This document shows positions 41,979 through 50,589 of a DNA stretch of 58,965 nt, one piece after another (position 1 is the stretch's first letter; the number at the start of each line of letters is the position of its first letter). This stretch comes from Deltaproteobacteria bacterium (GTDB taxonomy: Bacteria; Myxococcota_A; Polyangia; Haliangiales; Haliangiaceae). The stretch is taken from NCBI GenBank assembly GCA_013813765.1, contig JACCRC010000403.1, positions 1 to 58,965 of the forward strand, in the 5' to 3' direction. The notes under the pieces were generated by a model, which saw only the letters and a program-made list of their open reading frames with translations, had not been told where the DNA came from and did not search any database. The position numbers and the translations under genes are program-made.

Positions 41979-43767
41979 TGATGACGATCAGGAGCACGAC
42001 GCCGACACCGATGCCGATGAAGACCTTGCCGCGGCCGCTCTTCATCTCGCCGATCAGCGCGTCCTCGGACACCTTGCTCTGGCTCGCACCCGCCTCGCCC
42101 TGACGCTTCGGATCCTGGATCACCGACATCATCTGCGTCGCGCCGGTGCGGAGGCTGTACTTCTCCTTGTCACCGCGCGAGATCGAGCCGTCGTCCTTGT
42201 AGCGCTCGTCCATCGGCAAGGAGTCCGCTTTGTCGGACGCCTGGTCCTTGCCGGTGCGCGCGCGCTCCTCGGCAGCAGTGACCGCCGCTTGCGCGTCGAG
42301 GTCGCCCTTCTTGAACCACATCGTCTCGCGGAACTTGCCCTTCGCTCCGCCGGCTTCTTCCGCCTTCTTCTTTCCGCCAGGCTTCTCGGCGACGACAGGT
42401 GCGGCCACGACCGGCGCAGCGACGACAGGCGCCGCGACGACAGGGGCCGCGACGACAGGCGCAGCGACGACAGGCGCCGCGACGACAGGCGCAGCAACGA
42501 CAGGGGCCGCGACGACAGGCGCCGCGACGACAGATGCCGCGACGACCGGTGCAGCGACGACAGGCGCAGGGACCTCACCAGGGGGCGGCGCCCACGGCGA
42601 ACGATCGGGCGATAGCGCGGCGGACGACGGCTGCGCGACCGCAACCGGCGCCGCCATCGACGGCGCTTGCATCGCCGGCGCGGGAGGACCTGCGGCCGGC
42701 GGTGGGACCACCAGCGGCGTCATGCCCTGCGGACCGGAGTGGTTCGAGCCCATCGGCATCGTGCCTCCGCCCCTGCTGATGCCCATGAGCGTCTGCACGA
42801 GCTCGGCCTTCGGACGGCCCACCTTGCCCATCGATTGCGTCGACTTCGGATCGGACTCGCCGCGCGCGACGCGGCTGACCTCGTCGACGAACTGGCGCAC
42901 GGTGAGGAAACGCTTCGTGGGGCTGCGATCGAGCGCACGCATGATCACGGACTCGACCGGCGCGGGCACGGGCGCGAGCGACGACGGCGTCTTGATCGCG
43001 CCGTTGACGTGCGCGCGATGGACCTCGTCGACGGCGCCTGCGTGCAGCGTCTGACCGGTGAGCACGTAGTAGTAGAGCGCGCCGAGGTTGTAGAGGTTGG
43101 AGCGCTGATCGACCGCCTTGCCGTCGACCTGCTCCGGCGCGACGAACTCGGGCACGCCGGGCGTCTTGTCGGTGGTCGGCACCGGCAGCGAGAAGTTGAT
43201 CAGCTTGATCGATCCGGAATCGGAGGATGCGAACAGCACGTTCTTCGGCGCGAGATCGCGGTGCACGACGCCGACCTGTGCGGCTTCGATCAACGCCTCG
43301 CCGATCACCTCGATCAGGTGCGCGGCGAAGTCGAGCGAGATCGGTCCCCGCGCGTTGATCGCCTCGGCGAGCGTCTGCGCGCCGTCGAGCAGCTCCATCG
43401 CGACCCAGGTCTCCTCGCCGCCAGTCTTCGCGGGGCGCCGACCGGACGCGAGGACCTTCGCGACGCCGTTACTCTGCACGCGCTCCAGCTGCTTGAGCTC
43501 GCGCTCGAGGCGCTGGGCCACGCCGGGTAGCGCGACCACCGCTGGCGCGACCACCTTGACCGCGACGGCGGCCCCCGTGGTCTTGTCCTTGGCCCGGTAC
43601 ACCGTGCCCGTGCGGCTACCGCCGAGCTGGTCACCCAGCTCGAACCGCGTGGTCAGGGGGTCCGCCCCCGCCGTCTGACCCTCGAGTGGGATCAGGCGCG
43701 CGGCGTCGACCGGACAGAAGTTAGCGTCGTCGCTGAACTGCTTTTGGCACTTGGGGCAGAGCTTCAT
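41959..43767 (-). CDS. Tail-anchored Ser/Thr kinase-like protein with zinc ribbon and altered DFG
   Basis: 602 residues. A zinc-ribbon-like start (MKLCPKCQKQFSDDANFCPV) leads to a kinase fold at ~41-300: Lys71 in VAVKV, HRDLAPKN with Asp171 and Asn176, and APEQ at 210-213. The metal-binding DFG is instead Asn191-Phe-Ser (LINFSLP), and the glycine loop is LGGSRTG. Then a Met/Gly/Pro region, twelve PVVAA units (~400-458), a charged region, and a C-terminal TM helix at ~580-600 with only a couple of residues after it. Either a pseudokinase or a kinase tolerating Asn; as a tail-anchored protein its kinase fold faces the cytoplasm. Confidence 0.85.
   Translation of the reverse strand: MKLCPKCQKQFSDDANFCPVDAARLIPLEGQTAGADPLTTRFELGDQLGGSRTGTVYRAKDKTTGAAVAVKVVAPAVVALPGVAQRLERELKQLERVQSNGVAKVLASGRRPAKTGGEETWVAMELLDGAQTLAEAINARGPISLDFAAHLIEVIGEALIEAAQVGVVHRDLAPKNVLFASSDSGSIKLINFSLPVPTTDKTPGVPEFVAPEQVDGKAVDQRSNLYNLGALYYYVLTGQTLHAGAVDEVHRAHVNGAIKTPSSLAPVPAPVESVIMRALDRSPTKRFLTVRQFVDEVSRVARGESDPKSTQSMGKVGRPKAELVQTLMGISRGGGTMPMGSNHSGPQGMTPLVVPPPAAGPPAPAMQAPSMAAPVAVAQPSSAALSPDRSPWAPPPGEVPAPVVAAPVVAASVVAAPVVAAPVVAAPVVAAPVVAAPVVAAPVVAAPVVAAPVVAAPVVAEKPGGKKKAEEAGGAKGKFRETMWFKKGDLDAQAAVTAAEERARTGKDQASDKADSLPMDERYKDDGSISRGDKEKYSLRTGATQMMSVIQDPKRQGEAGASQSKVSEDALIGEMKSGRGKVFIGIGVGVVLLIVIIILLVR
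42391..42570 (-). repeat. Twelve-unit 15-bp minisatellite encoding PVVAA repeats
   Basis: Twelve consecutive 15-base units (plus-strand form close to GACGACAGGCGCCGC) in frame in the kinase-like gene. Units differ by few bases, so the array is recent or kept uniform and probably varies in copy number between strains without breaking the frame. Confidence 0.92.
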
Positions 43768-43851
43768 CCCATGTCACTCTAATTAAGCGAATCGTAAGGA
43801 CATCCGCGGGGGAATGCAATGAACCGGGGCCTCCCATGCGGGTGGATCGCG

Positions 43852-43881
43852 TTGACAACCTCCTCGACGGGGCGCTACAAG
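43852..43881 (+). promoter_or_regulatory. Sigma-70-like promoter with nearly no leader
   Basis: TTGACA (43852-43857), an 18-base spacer, then TACAAG (43876-43881; four of six match to TATAAT). The ATG at 43891 follows only 9 bases after the -10 box, so transcription would begin at or just before the start codon, implying a leaderless or near-leaderless message. A perfect -35 box is notable in this GC-rich DNA. Confidence 0.35.
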
Positions 43882-43890
43882 GCCCCTCCT

Positions 43891-44049
43891 ATGGCGTCCA
43901 ATACGAAAGCCACCACCGTCAAGCGCAAGAACAAGCACGAGAAGATGGGCCGCCGCCGCAAGAACAAGCTCGCGAAGAAGTCGACCCAGTCGACGAGCGA
44001 GCTGTTCGCGGGTCTCGGGGAGCCCGGGTCGCCCGCTCCCGCCCGCTGA
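43891..44049 (+). CDS. Small very basic protein
   Basis: 52 residues: MASNTKATTVKRKNKHEKMG then RRRKNKLAKKSTQSTSELFA and a Gly/Pro/Ala end. About a third of the residues are Lys or Arg, all in the first 35. No TM segment. Such a charge pattern suggests nucleic acid or ribosome binding; short Lys-rich proteins of this type recur in myxobacteria in my memory, but no function can be named. A sigma-70-like promoter lies directly upstream. An in-frame ATG at 43819 would add 24 residues of unlikely sequence. Confidence 0.6.
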   Translation: MASNTKATTVKRKNKHEKMGRRRKNKLAKKSTQSTSELFAGLGEPGSPAPAR

Positions 44050-44104
44050 TCGACCGCTGATCCCACGCGACTTTCTCGTGCCTCGCTGCGTCCGGACGCG
44101 GTAG

Positions 44105-44875
44105 ATGCACGGCATGCAGGCGACGGAGCGCTGGACCGAGGACCGCCTCGCCGCGCTCTCGTCTGCGCTCGCTCTGCCCTGCCCGGTGCGGGAGAGCTTC
44201 CTGTTCGATCCCGACCACGCGTTCCGCACGTCGTGCACGGCATCGGAGATCTCGCTGCAGCGCGCGATCAAGCGCGTGTTCCAGCACGCGGGCCTGCCGT
44301 GCGATGCCGCCGTCGTGCTGTGGAAGAGCGGCGTCGGTCCCGCGCGTGTGGAGCGCGACGGTGATTGCTGGTTCTTCGAGATCGATCCGACGTGGCGCAC
44401 GAACGCCGAGGTACTCGGTGTGATCCTCGCGCGCGAGGCCGGCCGCGCCCTGCTCGCGCAGCGCAACGTCCCGTGCCGTCACGACGCGGATGTCGAGCTC
44501 GCGGCCATCCTCTCTGGCCTCGGCGCGCTGCTCGTGCACGAGTGCGCGGTGATGGCGCTCGCGCCGCGTCACGTGCGGTACGCGTTCGTGCGCACGGCGA
44601 AGTCGCTCGGTGTCGGCATGCGCCGCGCGCGCTACGTGCTGGTGGTCAAGCTCCGCGTCACGCTGATGTGGCTGCGCGTGTGGCCGCGCGCGCTGCCGTT
44701 CGGCCCGCTGCCATCGCACGTGATCATCCGCTGCTTCTGTGCCCGCCGGCTGCGCGTGCCAACCGGTGCGATCGGCATGACCACGTGCCCCGCGTGCAAG
44801 CGCAAGCGGCCCTTCGACGGGCGCGCGTGCCGCACCGAAACACGATCGCTTCCGACCGTCTCGGCGGTGGTGTAG
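44105..44875 (+). CDS. Uncharacterised protein with C-terminal CPxC zinc-knuckle-like motif
   Basis: 256 residues. The middle part has a helix VLGVILAREAGRALLAQRNV that looks like a degenerate HExxH-type metallopeptidase helix lacking the His residues, then a basic segment (RYVLVVKLRVTLMWLRVWPR) and near the end MTTCPACKRKRPFDGRAC. Ten cysteines in all. No signal peptide. Convergent with rsh, 8 bases between stops. I do not recognise the family. Confidence 0.6.
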   Translation: MHGMQATERWTEDRLAALSSALALPCPVRESFLFDPDHAFRTSCTASEISLQRAIKRVFQHAGLPCDAAVVLWKSGVGPARVERDGDCWFFEIDPTWRTNAEVLGVILAREAGRALLAQRNVPCRHDADVELAAILSGLGALLVHECAVMALAPRHVRYAFVRTAKSLGVGMRRARYVLVVKLRVTLMWLRVWPRALPFGPLPSHVIIRCFCARRLRVPTGAIGMTTCPACKRKRPFDGRACRTETRSLPTVSAVV

Positions 44876-44883
44876 GAAGCGAG

Positions 44884-47046
44884 CTAGGCGACGTCGGCCG
44901 AGACGCGATCGACGGAGAACACGCCCTTGATCCGCGTGAGCGAGCGGATCACGGACTTCAGCTGATCGAGATCTTTGACCGAGGCGTGGAACGTGTTGAC
45001 CGCGCGGCCGTCCTCGGTGGCGCGGCAGTGGGCCTGGTTGATGTTCACGCCTTGATCGGTGAACGACTGCGAGATGTGCGCGAGCAGGCCCGGCTTGTCG
45101 GAGCACAGCACCTGAATCGCGACCTCGTGCTGCGTCTTGCTGTTGCCATCCCACTCGACGTCGATCCGACGCTCCGGGTCGAGGTCGAGGCCCTGGTCGC
45201 AGTCGCGGCGGTGGACGGTCACGCCGCGGCCGCGCGTGATGAAACCGACGATCGGATCGCCGGGCAGCGGCGAGCAGCACTTCGCGAACCGCACGAGGAT
45301 GTCCTCCTCGCCTGCGACCTTGATCCCCGACGTCGACGTGCGCCGCGACGTGACCTTGCGGAGCAGCGTCTTCAGCATGCTCTCGGTCTTCTGCGGCAGC
45401 TCGTCGGTCTTCTTCGCGAGCTCCGGCAGCGCCTTCTCGAGCACCTGCTGCGTCGTGATCTTGCCGTAGCCGATCTGAATGATCAGCTCGTCGACATTCA
45501 TGCACCGCAGCTCGGTCGCTGCGTTCTTGAGCTGCTTCTCCGCGCGCACGAGCGTGGTGTCGTGCTTGCGCAGCGCCTTGTCGAGGAGGTCGGTGCCGAG
45601 CGTGACCGCCTTGTCGCGCTGCTCGGTGCGCAGGAGGTAGCGGACCTTCGTGCGCGCCTTCGCCGTCTTGACCAGCTTGAGCCAGTCCTTGTTCGGCTTC
45701 TGGTTCGGGTTCGTGATGATCTCGATCGTGTCGCCGTTGCGGAGCTGGTAGCGCAGCGGGACGATCATGCCGTTGACGCGCGCGCCGGAGCAGTGATCGC
45801 CGATCGAGCTGTGCACCGCGTACGCGAAGTCGATCGGGCAGGAGCCCTTTGGCAGCGCCTTCACGTCACCGCCGGGCGTGAACACGTAGACCTCGTCGCC
45901 GAACAGGTCAATCTTGACGGACTCGAGGAACTCTGTCGGATCGCGAAGCTCCTTCTGCGACTCCATGAGCTGCCGCAGCCAGCCGAACTTCTTGTCGTCA
46001 GGCGCGATCGGCTTGCCCTCCTTGTACTTCCAGTGCGCGGCGATGCCGTGCTCCGCGACGAGGTTCATCTCGCGCGTTCGGATCTGGACCTCGATGCGCT
46101 CGCCGCGCGGACCGATCACCGCGGTGTGCAGCGACTGGTAGAGGTTCGGCTTCGGCAGCGCGATGTAGTCCTTGAACCGGCCGGGGATCGGAGTCCACGT
46201 CTGATGCGCGACGCCGAGGCCCTGGTAGCAGTGCATCTGCGAGTCGGTGATCACGCGGAAGCCGATCGCGTCGTGGATCTCCTCGAAGGGGCGCTGCGTG
46301 CGCTTCATCTTCTGATAGATCGACCACAGGTGCTTCGCGCGGCCCATCACCTCGCAGGGCACGCCGTTGTCCACCATCTCCTTCGCGATCAGCTTCTCGA
46401 CGGTCTGGATGTACTCGAGGCGCTCGGCGCGACTCTTCGCGACGTCCTGCGCGAGCTGCTCGTACTCGCCCGGGTACAGGTACTTGAACGCGAGGTCCTC
46501 GAGCTCGACCTTGACCCACTGGATACCGAGCCTGTTCGCGAGCGGCGCATAGATCTGCATCGTCTCGGCGGCGATCCGCTCCTGCTTCTCGGGCGGCAGG
46601 TGATGCAGCGACCGCATGTTGTCGAGCCGGTCGCACAGCTTCACGAGGATGACGCGGATATCGCGCGCCATCGCGAGCAGCATCTTGCGGAAGTTCTCCG
46701 CCTGTTGCTCCTCGCGCGTCGAGTACGGAAGCTTGCCGAGCTTCGTGACGCCCTCGACGAGGAACGCGACCTCCTTGCCGAACAGCTCCGAGAGCTGCTC
46801 GACGGTCGCGCTCGTATCCTCGACGCAGTCGTGCAGGAGGCCCGCGCACACGCTCGCGACGTCGAGCTTCAGCTCCGCGATGATCTGCGCGACGGCGAGC
46901 GGATGCGTGACGTACGGATCGCCCGACTTGCGGGTCTGACCGTCATGCGCCTGCGCGGCGAACTGATACGCGCGGCGAACCAGGGGCAGATCGGCGCTGG
47001 GAAAGTAGCCTGCGACTTCGGAGAGGATCTGGTCGAGCTGGTGCAT
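44884..47046 (-). CDS. rsh: Bifunctional (p)ppGpp synthetase/hydrolase (RelA/SpoT, Rsh)
   Basis: 720 residues with the full long-RSH layout: HD hydrolase domain (GDPYVTHPLAVAQI, GLLHDCVEDT, VKLCDRLDNMRSL), synthetase domain (KMKRTQRPFEEIHDAIGFRV, KPNLYQSLHTAVIGPRGERI), TGS domain (VYVFTPGGDVKALPKGSCPI), helical/zinc-finger region (RFAKCCSPLPGDPIVGFITR) and C-terminal ACT domain (CSDKPGLLAHISQSF). The HD catalytic His and Asp residues are intact, so hydrolysis is expected as well as synthesis. Governs the stringent response, which in myxobacteria also triggers development. Located downstream of yicC-gmk on the same strand, as in many Proteobacteria. Confidence 0.96.
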   Translation of the reverse strand: MHQLDQILSEVAGYFPSADLPLVRRAYQFAAQAHDGQTRKSGDPYVTHPLAVAQIIAELKLDVASVCAGLLHDCVEDTSATVEQLSELFGKEVAFLVEGVTKLGKLPYSTREEQQAENFRKMLLAMARDIRVILVKLCDRLDNMRSLHHLPPEKQERIAAETMQIYAPLANRLGIQWVKVELEDLAFKYLYPGEYEQLAQDVAKSRAERLEYIQTVEKLIAKEMVDNGVPCEVMGRAKHLWSIYQKMKRTQRPFEEIHDAIGFRVITDSQMHCYQGLGVAHQTWTPIPGRFKDYIALPKPNLYQSLHTAVIGPRGERIEVQIRTREMNLVAEHGIAAHWKYKEGKPIAPDDKKFGWLRQLMESQKELRDPTEFLESVKIDLFGDEVYVFTPGGDVKALPKGSCPIDFAYAVHSSIGDHCSGARVNGMIVPLRYQLRNGDTIEIITNPNQKPNKDWLKLVKTAKARTKVRYLLRTEQRDKAVTLGTDLLDKALRKHDTTLVRAEKQLKNAATELRCMNVDELIIQIGYGKITTQQVLEKALPELAKKTDELPQKTESMLKTLLRKVTSRRTSTSGIKVAGEEDILVRFAKCCSPLPGDPIVGFITRGRGVTVHRRDCDQGLDLDPERRIDVEWDGNSKTQHEVAIQVLCSDKPGLLAHISQSFTDQGVNINQAHCRATEDGRAVNTFHASVKDLDQLKSVIRSLTRIKGVFSVDRVSADVA

Positions 47047-47091
47047 CTGGCGCGAACTACCCGGAAACCCTAGGGTACCACGCGTTGCCAG

Positions 47092-47109
47092 ATCGGGTCC
47101 CTGCCCGAT
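47092..47109 (-). terminator. 6-bp hairpin between the lipoprotein gene and rsh
   Basis: ATCGGG and CCCGAT enclose a 6-base loop in the 83-base gap, 21-38 bases past the lipoprotein stop on the minus strand and 46 bases before rsh. No T-run follows, so it may be a weak terminator or a leader hairpin of rsh. A 10-bp palindrome ACCCTAGGGT is at 47067-47076. Confidence 0.35.
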
Positions 47110-47129
47110 GAGCGGAGCCGAGAGCTAAA

Positions 47130-47783
47130 TTACTCGGAAGCCACCTGATCCTGAAAATTCCACGTGAACTCGAACGCCTCGCCGCTGCGGCTGACAACGA
47201 GCTTGAGCTGACGCACGTTCTTCGAAAATAGATCTCGCTGGTAGAACACGAAATCGGCCTTGCCGCGGAACACCGAGAGCGAACCGAGGCTCTGCCGGTT
47301 CCGCCAGCCGTCGTCGTTGAGCGCCACGATGTCGCCGAACCGGTTGCGCCGCGCGGTCTGGAGCTCGCGATCCCACATCGTCGTCATGATCTTCGTGCGC
47401 GCGTGCTCGATCGACTCCGGCTCCCAGTGCCGGCCCTGATCGTCGGTCAGCGAGACCTTCCAGCTGTTGAGGTCGGCCCACTCTTGCCACTTGTGGTCGA
47501 TCTGGACGTGGAAGCGCAGGCGATCGCGCGACACGACGGTGAAGCTCGCCTGGTTGATCAGCGGGTAACGAGAGTTGTGCAGCACGCTCGCGCGCTGCGT
47601 GGGCGAGGGCTCGTCGGGCTTCTCGAGCTCCATGTCGCCACGGATGATCGTGATCTTCTCCGAGTGACGGAGGGTTTCGTTCGGGCGCGCGAGCGGGTTC
47701 GGTTGAATCGCCTGACCCTTGAAGGTCCGCGAGCACCCTGCCGCCGCCACCACCGCCAGGATCACCGCGACAAGACCCCTCAT
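47130..47783 (-). CDS. Uncharacterised lipoprotein between gmk and rsh
   Basis: 217 residues from ATG 47783; MRGLVAVILAVVAAAGC is a lipoprotein signal (Cys17). The mature protein is a single domain rich in Trp, Arg and Phe (HVQIDHKWQEWADLNSWKVS, VFYQRDLFSKNVRQLKLVVS), probably a beta sandwich similar to uncharacterised lipoproteins of myxobacteria. No catalytic motif. It occupies the place where rpoZ is usually found between gmk and spoT. Confidence 0.75.
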   Translation of the reverse strand: MRGLVAVILAVVAAAGCSRTFKGQAIQPNPLARPNETLRHSEKITIIRGDMELEKPDEPSPTQRASVLHNSRYPLINQASFTVVSRDRLRFHVQIDHKWQEWADLNSWKVSLTDDQGRHWEPESIEHARTKIMTTMWDRELQTARRNRFGDIVALNDDGWRNRQSLGSLSVFRGKADFVFYQRDLFSKNVRQLKLVVSRSGEAFEFTWNFQDQVASE

Positions 47784-47863
47784 ACCCTCAGGTTGGCGCA
47801 AGCCACCACGCCCGTCAATTGCGACAACGAAGCTGTCCCAGCGTCTCCCCTAGTCAGGAGTGC

Positions 47864-48544
47864 TCAGCCGCGGCCGACGAGCCGGCGGGCGTGCGCCTCG
47901 GCCTCAGTATTTTCCTCGACGACCTTCCCCATCTCGCTCAGCGGGTAGGGAACGTCGGGCCGATCTGCCACCCCGTACCGGCGGGTCAGGTAGATCGCTC
48001 GCAACACCGCATAAGCACGCTCGAGCTCGTCGTTGACGATGAGGTGCGGGTACTCCGAGTAGTGCTCCAGCTCCTCGAGGGCATTGTGCAGCCGGCGCTC
48101 GATGATCTCGGGAGCGTCCGTAGCCCGCGTACGCAGCCGGTTGGAGAGGGTCTGCAGATCGGGAGGGAGGATGAAGATCTTCAGGGAGTCCTGGGGCCAC
48201 CGGGCCGACAGCGCCTTGCCGCCCTGCCAGTCGACGTCGAAGATCATGTCCTTGCCGCGGGATAGCGCCTCCTCGACCGGCGCCTCTGCAGTGCCGTACC
48301 GATTCGAGTGGACATAGGCGTGCTCGGCGAACTCGTGTGCGCGCACCATCTCGTCGAACCGTTCGGTGGACACGAAGTGATAGTCGCGGCCGTCGACCTC
48401 GCCCGCGCGAGGTAAGCGCGTGGTGTGCGAGACCGAGAACTCGAGGTTGTCCTTGTGCTCGGTGAGCAGCCGTCGAGTGAGCGTGGTCTTCCCCGCCCCC
48501 GAGGGCGACGAGACGATCACGAGCACACCACGATCGGGCGTCAC
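47864..48544 (-). CDS. gmk: Guanylate kinase
   Basis: 226 residues from a GTG at 48544. P-loop SSPSGAGKTTL, GMP-binding block SVSHTTRLPRAGEVDGRDYH and lid/base motifs (IFDVDWQGGKAL, RLRTRATD) are all in place. Converts GMP to GDP, feeding GTP and (p)ppGpp pools, which fits its location near rsh. Slightly longer than the ~205-residue norm because of a C-terminal extension (VVEENTEAEAHARRLVGRG). 18 bases after yicC. Confidence 0.96.
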   Translation of the reverse strand: MTPDRGVLVIVSSPSGAGKTTLTRRLLTEHKDNLEFSVSHTTRLPRAGEVDGRDYHFVSTERFDEMVRAHEFAEHAYVHSNRYGTAEAPVEEALSRGKDMIFDVDWQGGKALSARWPQDSLKIFILPPDLQTLSNRLRTRATDAPEIIERRLHNALEELEHYSEYPHLIVNDELERAYAVLRAIYLTRRYGVADRPDVPYPLSEMGKVVEENTEAEAHARRLVGRG

Positions 48545-48562
48545 GCCGGCATCATAGCCGGC

Positions 48563-49432
48563 TCACTCGACGTTCTGAACCTGCTCGCGGACTTTCTCGA
48601 GCGCGGCCTTGCCCTCCATGATCGCCGCGCTGATCTCGGTGATCGTCGATTTGCTCCCGATCGTGTTGAGCTCGCGACCGATCTCCTGGACCAGGAAGTC
48701 GAGGCGGCGGCCAACGGCGCCCGCGCTCGCGACCAAGGTGCGCGCCTGATCGAGGTGGCTCGACAGCCGCACCAGCTCCTCGGTGACATCGGAGCGATCC
48801 GCGAGCAGCGCGACCTCCTGGGCGAGCCGGTTCGGATCGATGCTGGTGTCCTGGCCCTCGAGCAGCCTGGCAAGGCGCTCCTGCAGGCGCTTCGTGAGCT
48901 GCTGCGGCACGGTCGACGCGAGCGTCGCGACGTGCGTGCGCAGCGCGACCAGCTCGTCGAACCGCGCACCGAGCTCGGTGGCAAGCGCCTTCCCTTCCGC
49001 AGTGCGCATCTGGTCGAGCTGCGCGAGTGCTGCCTCGAGCGCGGGGATCACGGGAGGATCGTCCTCGGCGCGCTCGCCCGAGCTGACGACACCGGGCTGC
49101 GCGAGCACGAGCGCCAGATCCGGGCCCGGAAGACCCAGGCGGTTCGACAGCGCCGTGAGCTGTGCGTGCGCGATCGCCGCCGCCGCTGGATCGATCGTCG
49201 GGCCCGAGGTCCCGCCACCGGCGCTCCGCGCGATGTTGATCGACACCGACACTGCACCGCGATCGATCGTCGTGCGGACCTTCGACGCGACCGCCTCCTC
49301 GATGGCCGGCGCGACCGAGGCGCCGCGCAGCTTGAGATCGAGGAACCGATGGTTGACCGCGCGGATGTCGACGGTGGCACGCAACCCCGCCTGCTCCGCG
49401 ACCCCGCGACCGAACCCGGTCATGCTTTTCAC
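48563..49432 (-). CDS. yicC: YicC family endoribonuclease-like protein
   Basis: 289 residues. Starts (M)KSMTGFGRG from GTG 49432, or from ATG 49423 three codons later; AAGGTGG is just upstream. Further hallmarks are VDIRAVNHRFLDLKLR near the N-terminus and the C-terminal GRRLDFLVQEIGRELNTIGS block, both typical of YicC proteins, for which RNase activity on sRNAs has been reported in E. coli. First gene of the yicC-gmk unit. Family length normal. Confidence 0.93.
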   Translation of the reverse strand: MKSMTGFGRGVAEQAGLRATVDIRAVNHRFLDLKLRGASVAPAIEEAVASKVRTTIDRGAVSVSINIARSAGGGTSGPTIDPAAAAIAHAQLTALSNRLGLPGPDLALVLAQPGVVSSGERAEDDPPVIPALEAALAQLDQMRTAEGKALATELGARFDELVALRTHVATLASTVPQQLTKRLQERLARLLEGQDTSIDPNRLAQEVALLADRSDVTEELVRLSSHLDQARTLVASAGAVGRRLDFLVQEIGRELNTIGSKSTITEISAAIMEGKAALEKVREQVQNVE

Positions 49433-49464
49433 GCCACCTTGATATCACGCGTTATAAGGACGCC

Positions 49465-50589
49465 GTGTCGATGCGCCCCGGCCTTGCGATCGCGTGCGCC
49501 CTGACGGCGTGCGGCGGTGGGGAATCCACGGGGCCGGTGCCGATCCGGTTCCTTCACACGTTCTCCGCCGACGAGACCGAGCTCGTGAACCAGGCGATGC
49601 AGGAGCGCGGGCTTGCCGTCGACGGTTCGCTCGTTCCGTTCGCGCGCGGCCAGCAGGTGATCCGCGAGATCCTGAACGCGAAGGAGGCCTGCCCAGATGT
49701 GATCAGGATCGACGCGACCTGGCTGCCGGGTCTGCGCGCGCAGCTCCTCCCGGCACCGGCGGAGCTCACCTCCCTCGACTGGACGCCCGAGGCCGCGGCG
49801 CTCGCACAGCTCGGCGGCGCGTGGTGGGGTGCGCCGCAGGCTGTGGATGGCTTGATCGTGGTGCGCGATGCCGCGAGCCCACCGCCCGCATCCGCGTCGA
49901 TCGATGACCTCGTCGCGGCCGCACGCGCCGCGCGCAGCGAGGGCCGTCGTCACCCGCTCGGGCTACGCGTCGACGGGTACTGGCTCGTGCCGTGGCTCCG
50001 CGCGGAGCGGGCCGACCTCGCCGCGCGCGCGATCACCGGTGATGGTGCAACTCGCGCGGTCGCGAAGTTTGCCTCGCTGTTCGGCGACGTCGCCTCGCCG
50101 CCGCCTGCGGCCGGTGCGGAGACCCCCGACGAGCTGCGCCGGTGGAACTCGCACGACGTCGCGTACTGGATCACCGGGCCGTGGCAGCTTGGTGCGCTGC
50201 ACGATCCCGAGCGCGTCGCCGTTTCGCCGATCGCGGGGGCACCGCGCGGTGGGCAGCTGCTCGTGGTGCCGACGTGCGCGAAGCGCCCCGACCAGGGCTG
50301 GCGGCTCGCGGCGGAGCTCGCGAGCGTCGCCGTCGAGACCCGGTTCGCGCAGCGGTTCTCGACGATCCCGACCCGACAGGCCGCGCTCGCCGCAGCGCCG
50401 CCGCTGTCACGCGCGGCATCGGAGGCGCTGCGCTCGGCGGAGATGCTGCCGCGCGAGCCGGTGACGCCGCTGTTGTTCGATGATCTCAATCCTGCCCTCG
50501 CCGCGGTCGTCGACGGTCACGCGACGCCGGAAGAAGCGATCGAGGGCGTGCGCCGCGGCTGGGCGCGGCTGACGCGAGGTGCGAAGTGA
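49465..50589 (+). CDS. Extracellular solute-binding lipoprotein coupled to a histidine kinase
   Basis: 374 residues from GTG 49465 (AAGGA 4 bases upstream; ATG 49471 is an alternative). Lipobox ALTAC. The fold pattern (IRFLHTFSADETELVNQAMQ, CPDVIRIDATWLPGLRAQLL, AYWITGPWQLGALHDPERVA) is that of ABC sugar-type binding proteins. No permease or ATPase genes are nearby; instead its TGA overlaps the GTG of a membrane histidine kinase, so it is more likely a ligand sensor subunit than a transporter part. It lacks some of the tyrosines and tryptophans common in sugar sites, so the ligand is unknown. Confidence 0.82.
   Translation: MSMRPGLAIACALTACGGGESTGPVPIRFLHTFSADETELVNQAMQERGLAVDGSLVPFARGQQVIREILNAKEACPDVIRIDATWLPGLRAQLLPAPAELTSLDWTPEAAALAQLGGAWWGAPQAVDGLIVVRDAASPPPASASIDDLVAAARAARSEGRRHPLGLRVDGYWLVPWLRAERADLAARAITGDGATRAVAKFASLFGDVASPPPAAGAETPDELRRWNSHDVAYWITGPWQLGALHDPERVAVSPIAGAPRGGQLLVVPTCAKRPDQGWRLAAELASVAVETRFAQRFSTIPTRQAALAAAPPLSRAASEALRSAEMLPREPVTPLLFDDLNPALAAVVDGHATPEEAIEGVRRGWARLTRGAK

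Noticed and set aside
44365-47073. A 902-codon plus-strand frame opposite rsh
   Set aside because: Antisense to the fully motif-supported rsh gene; composition is that of a shadow frame.
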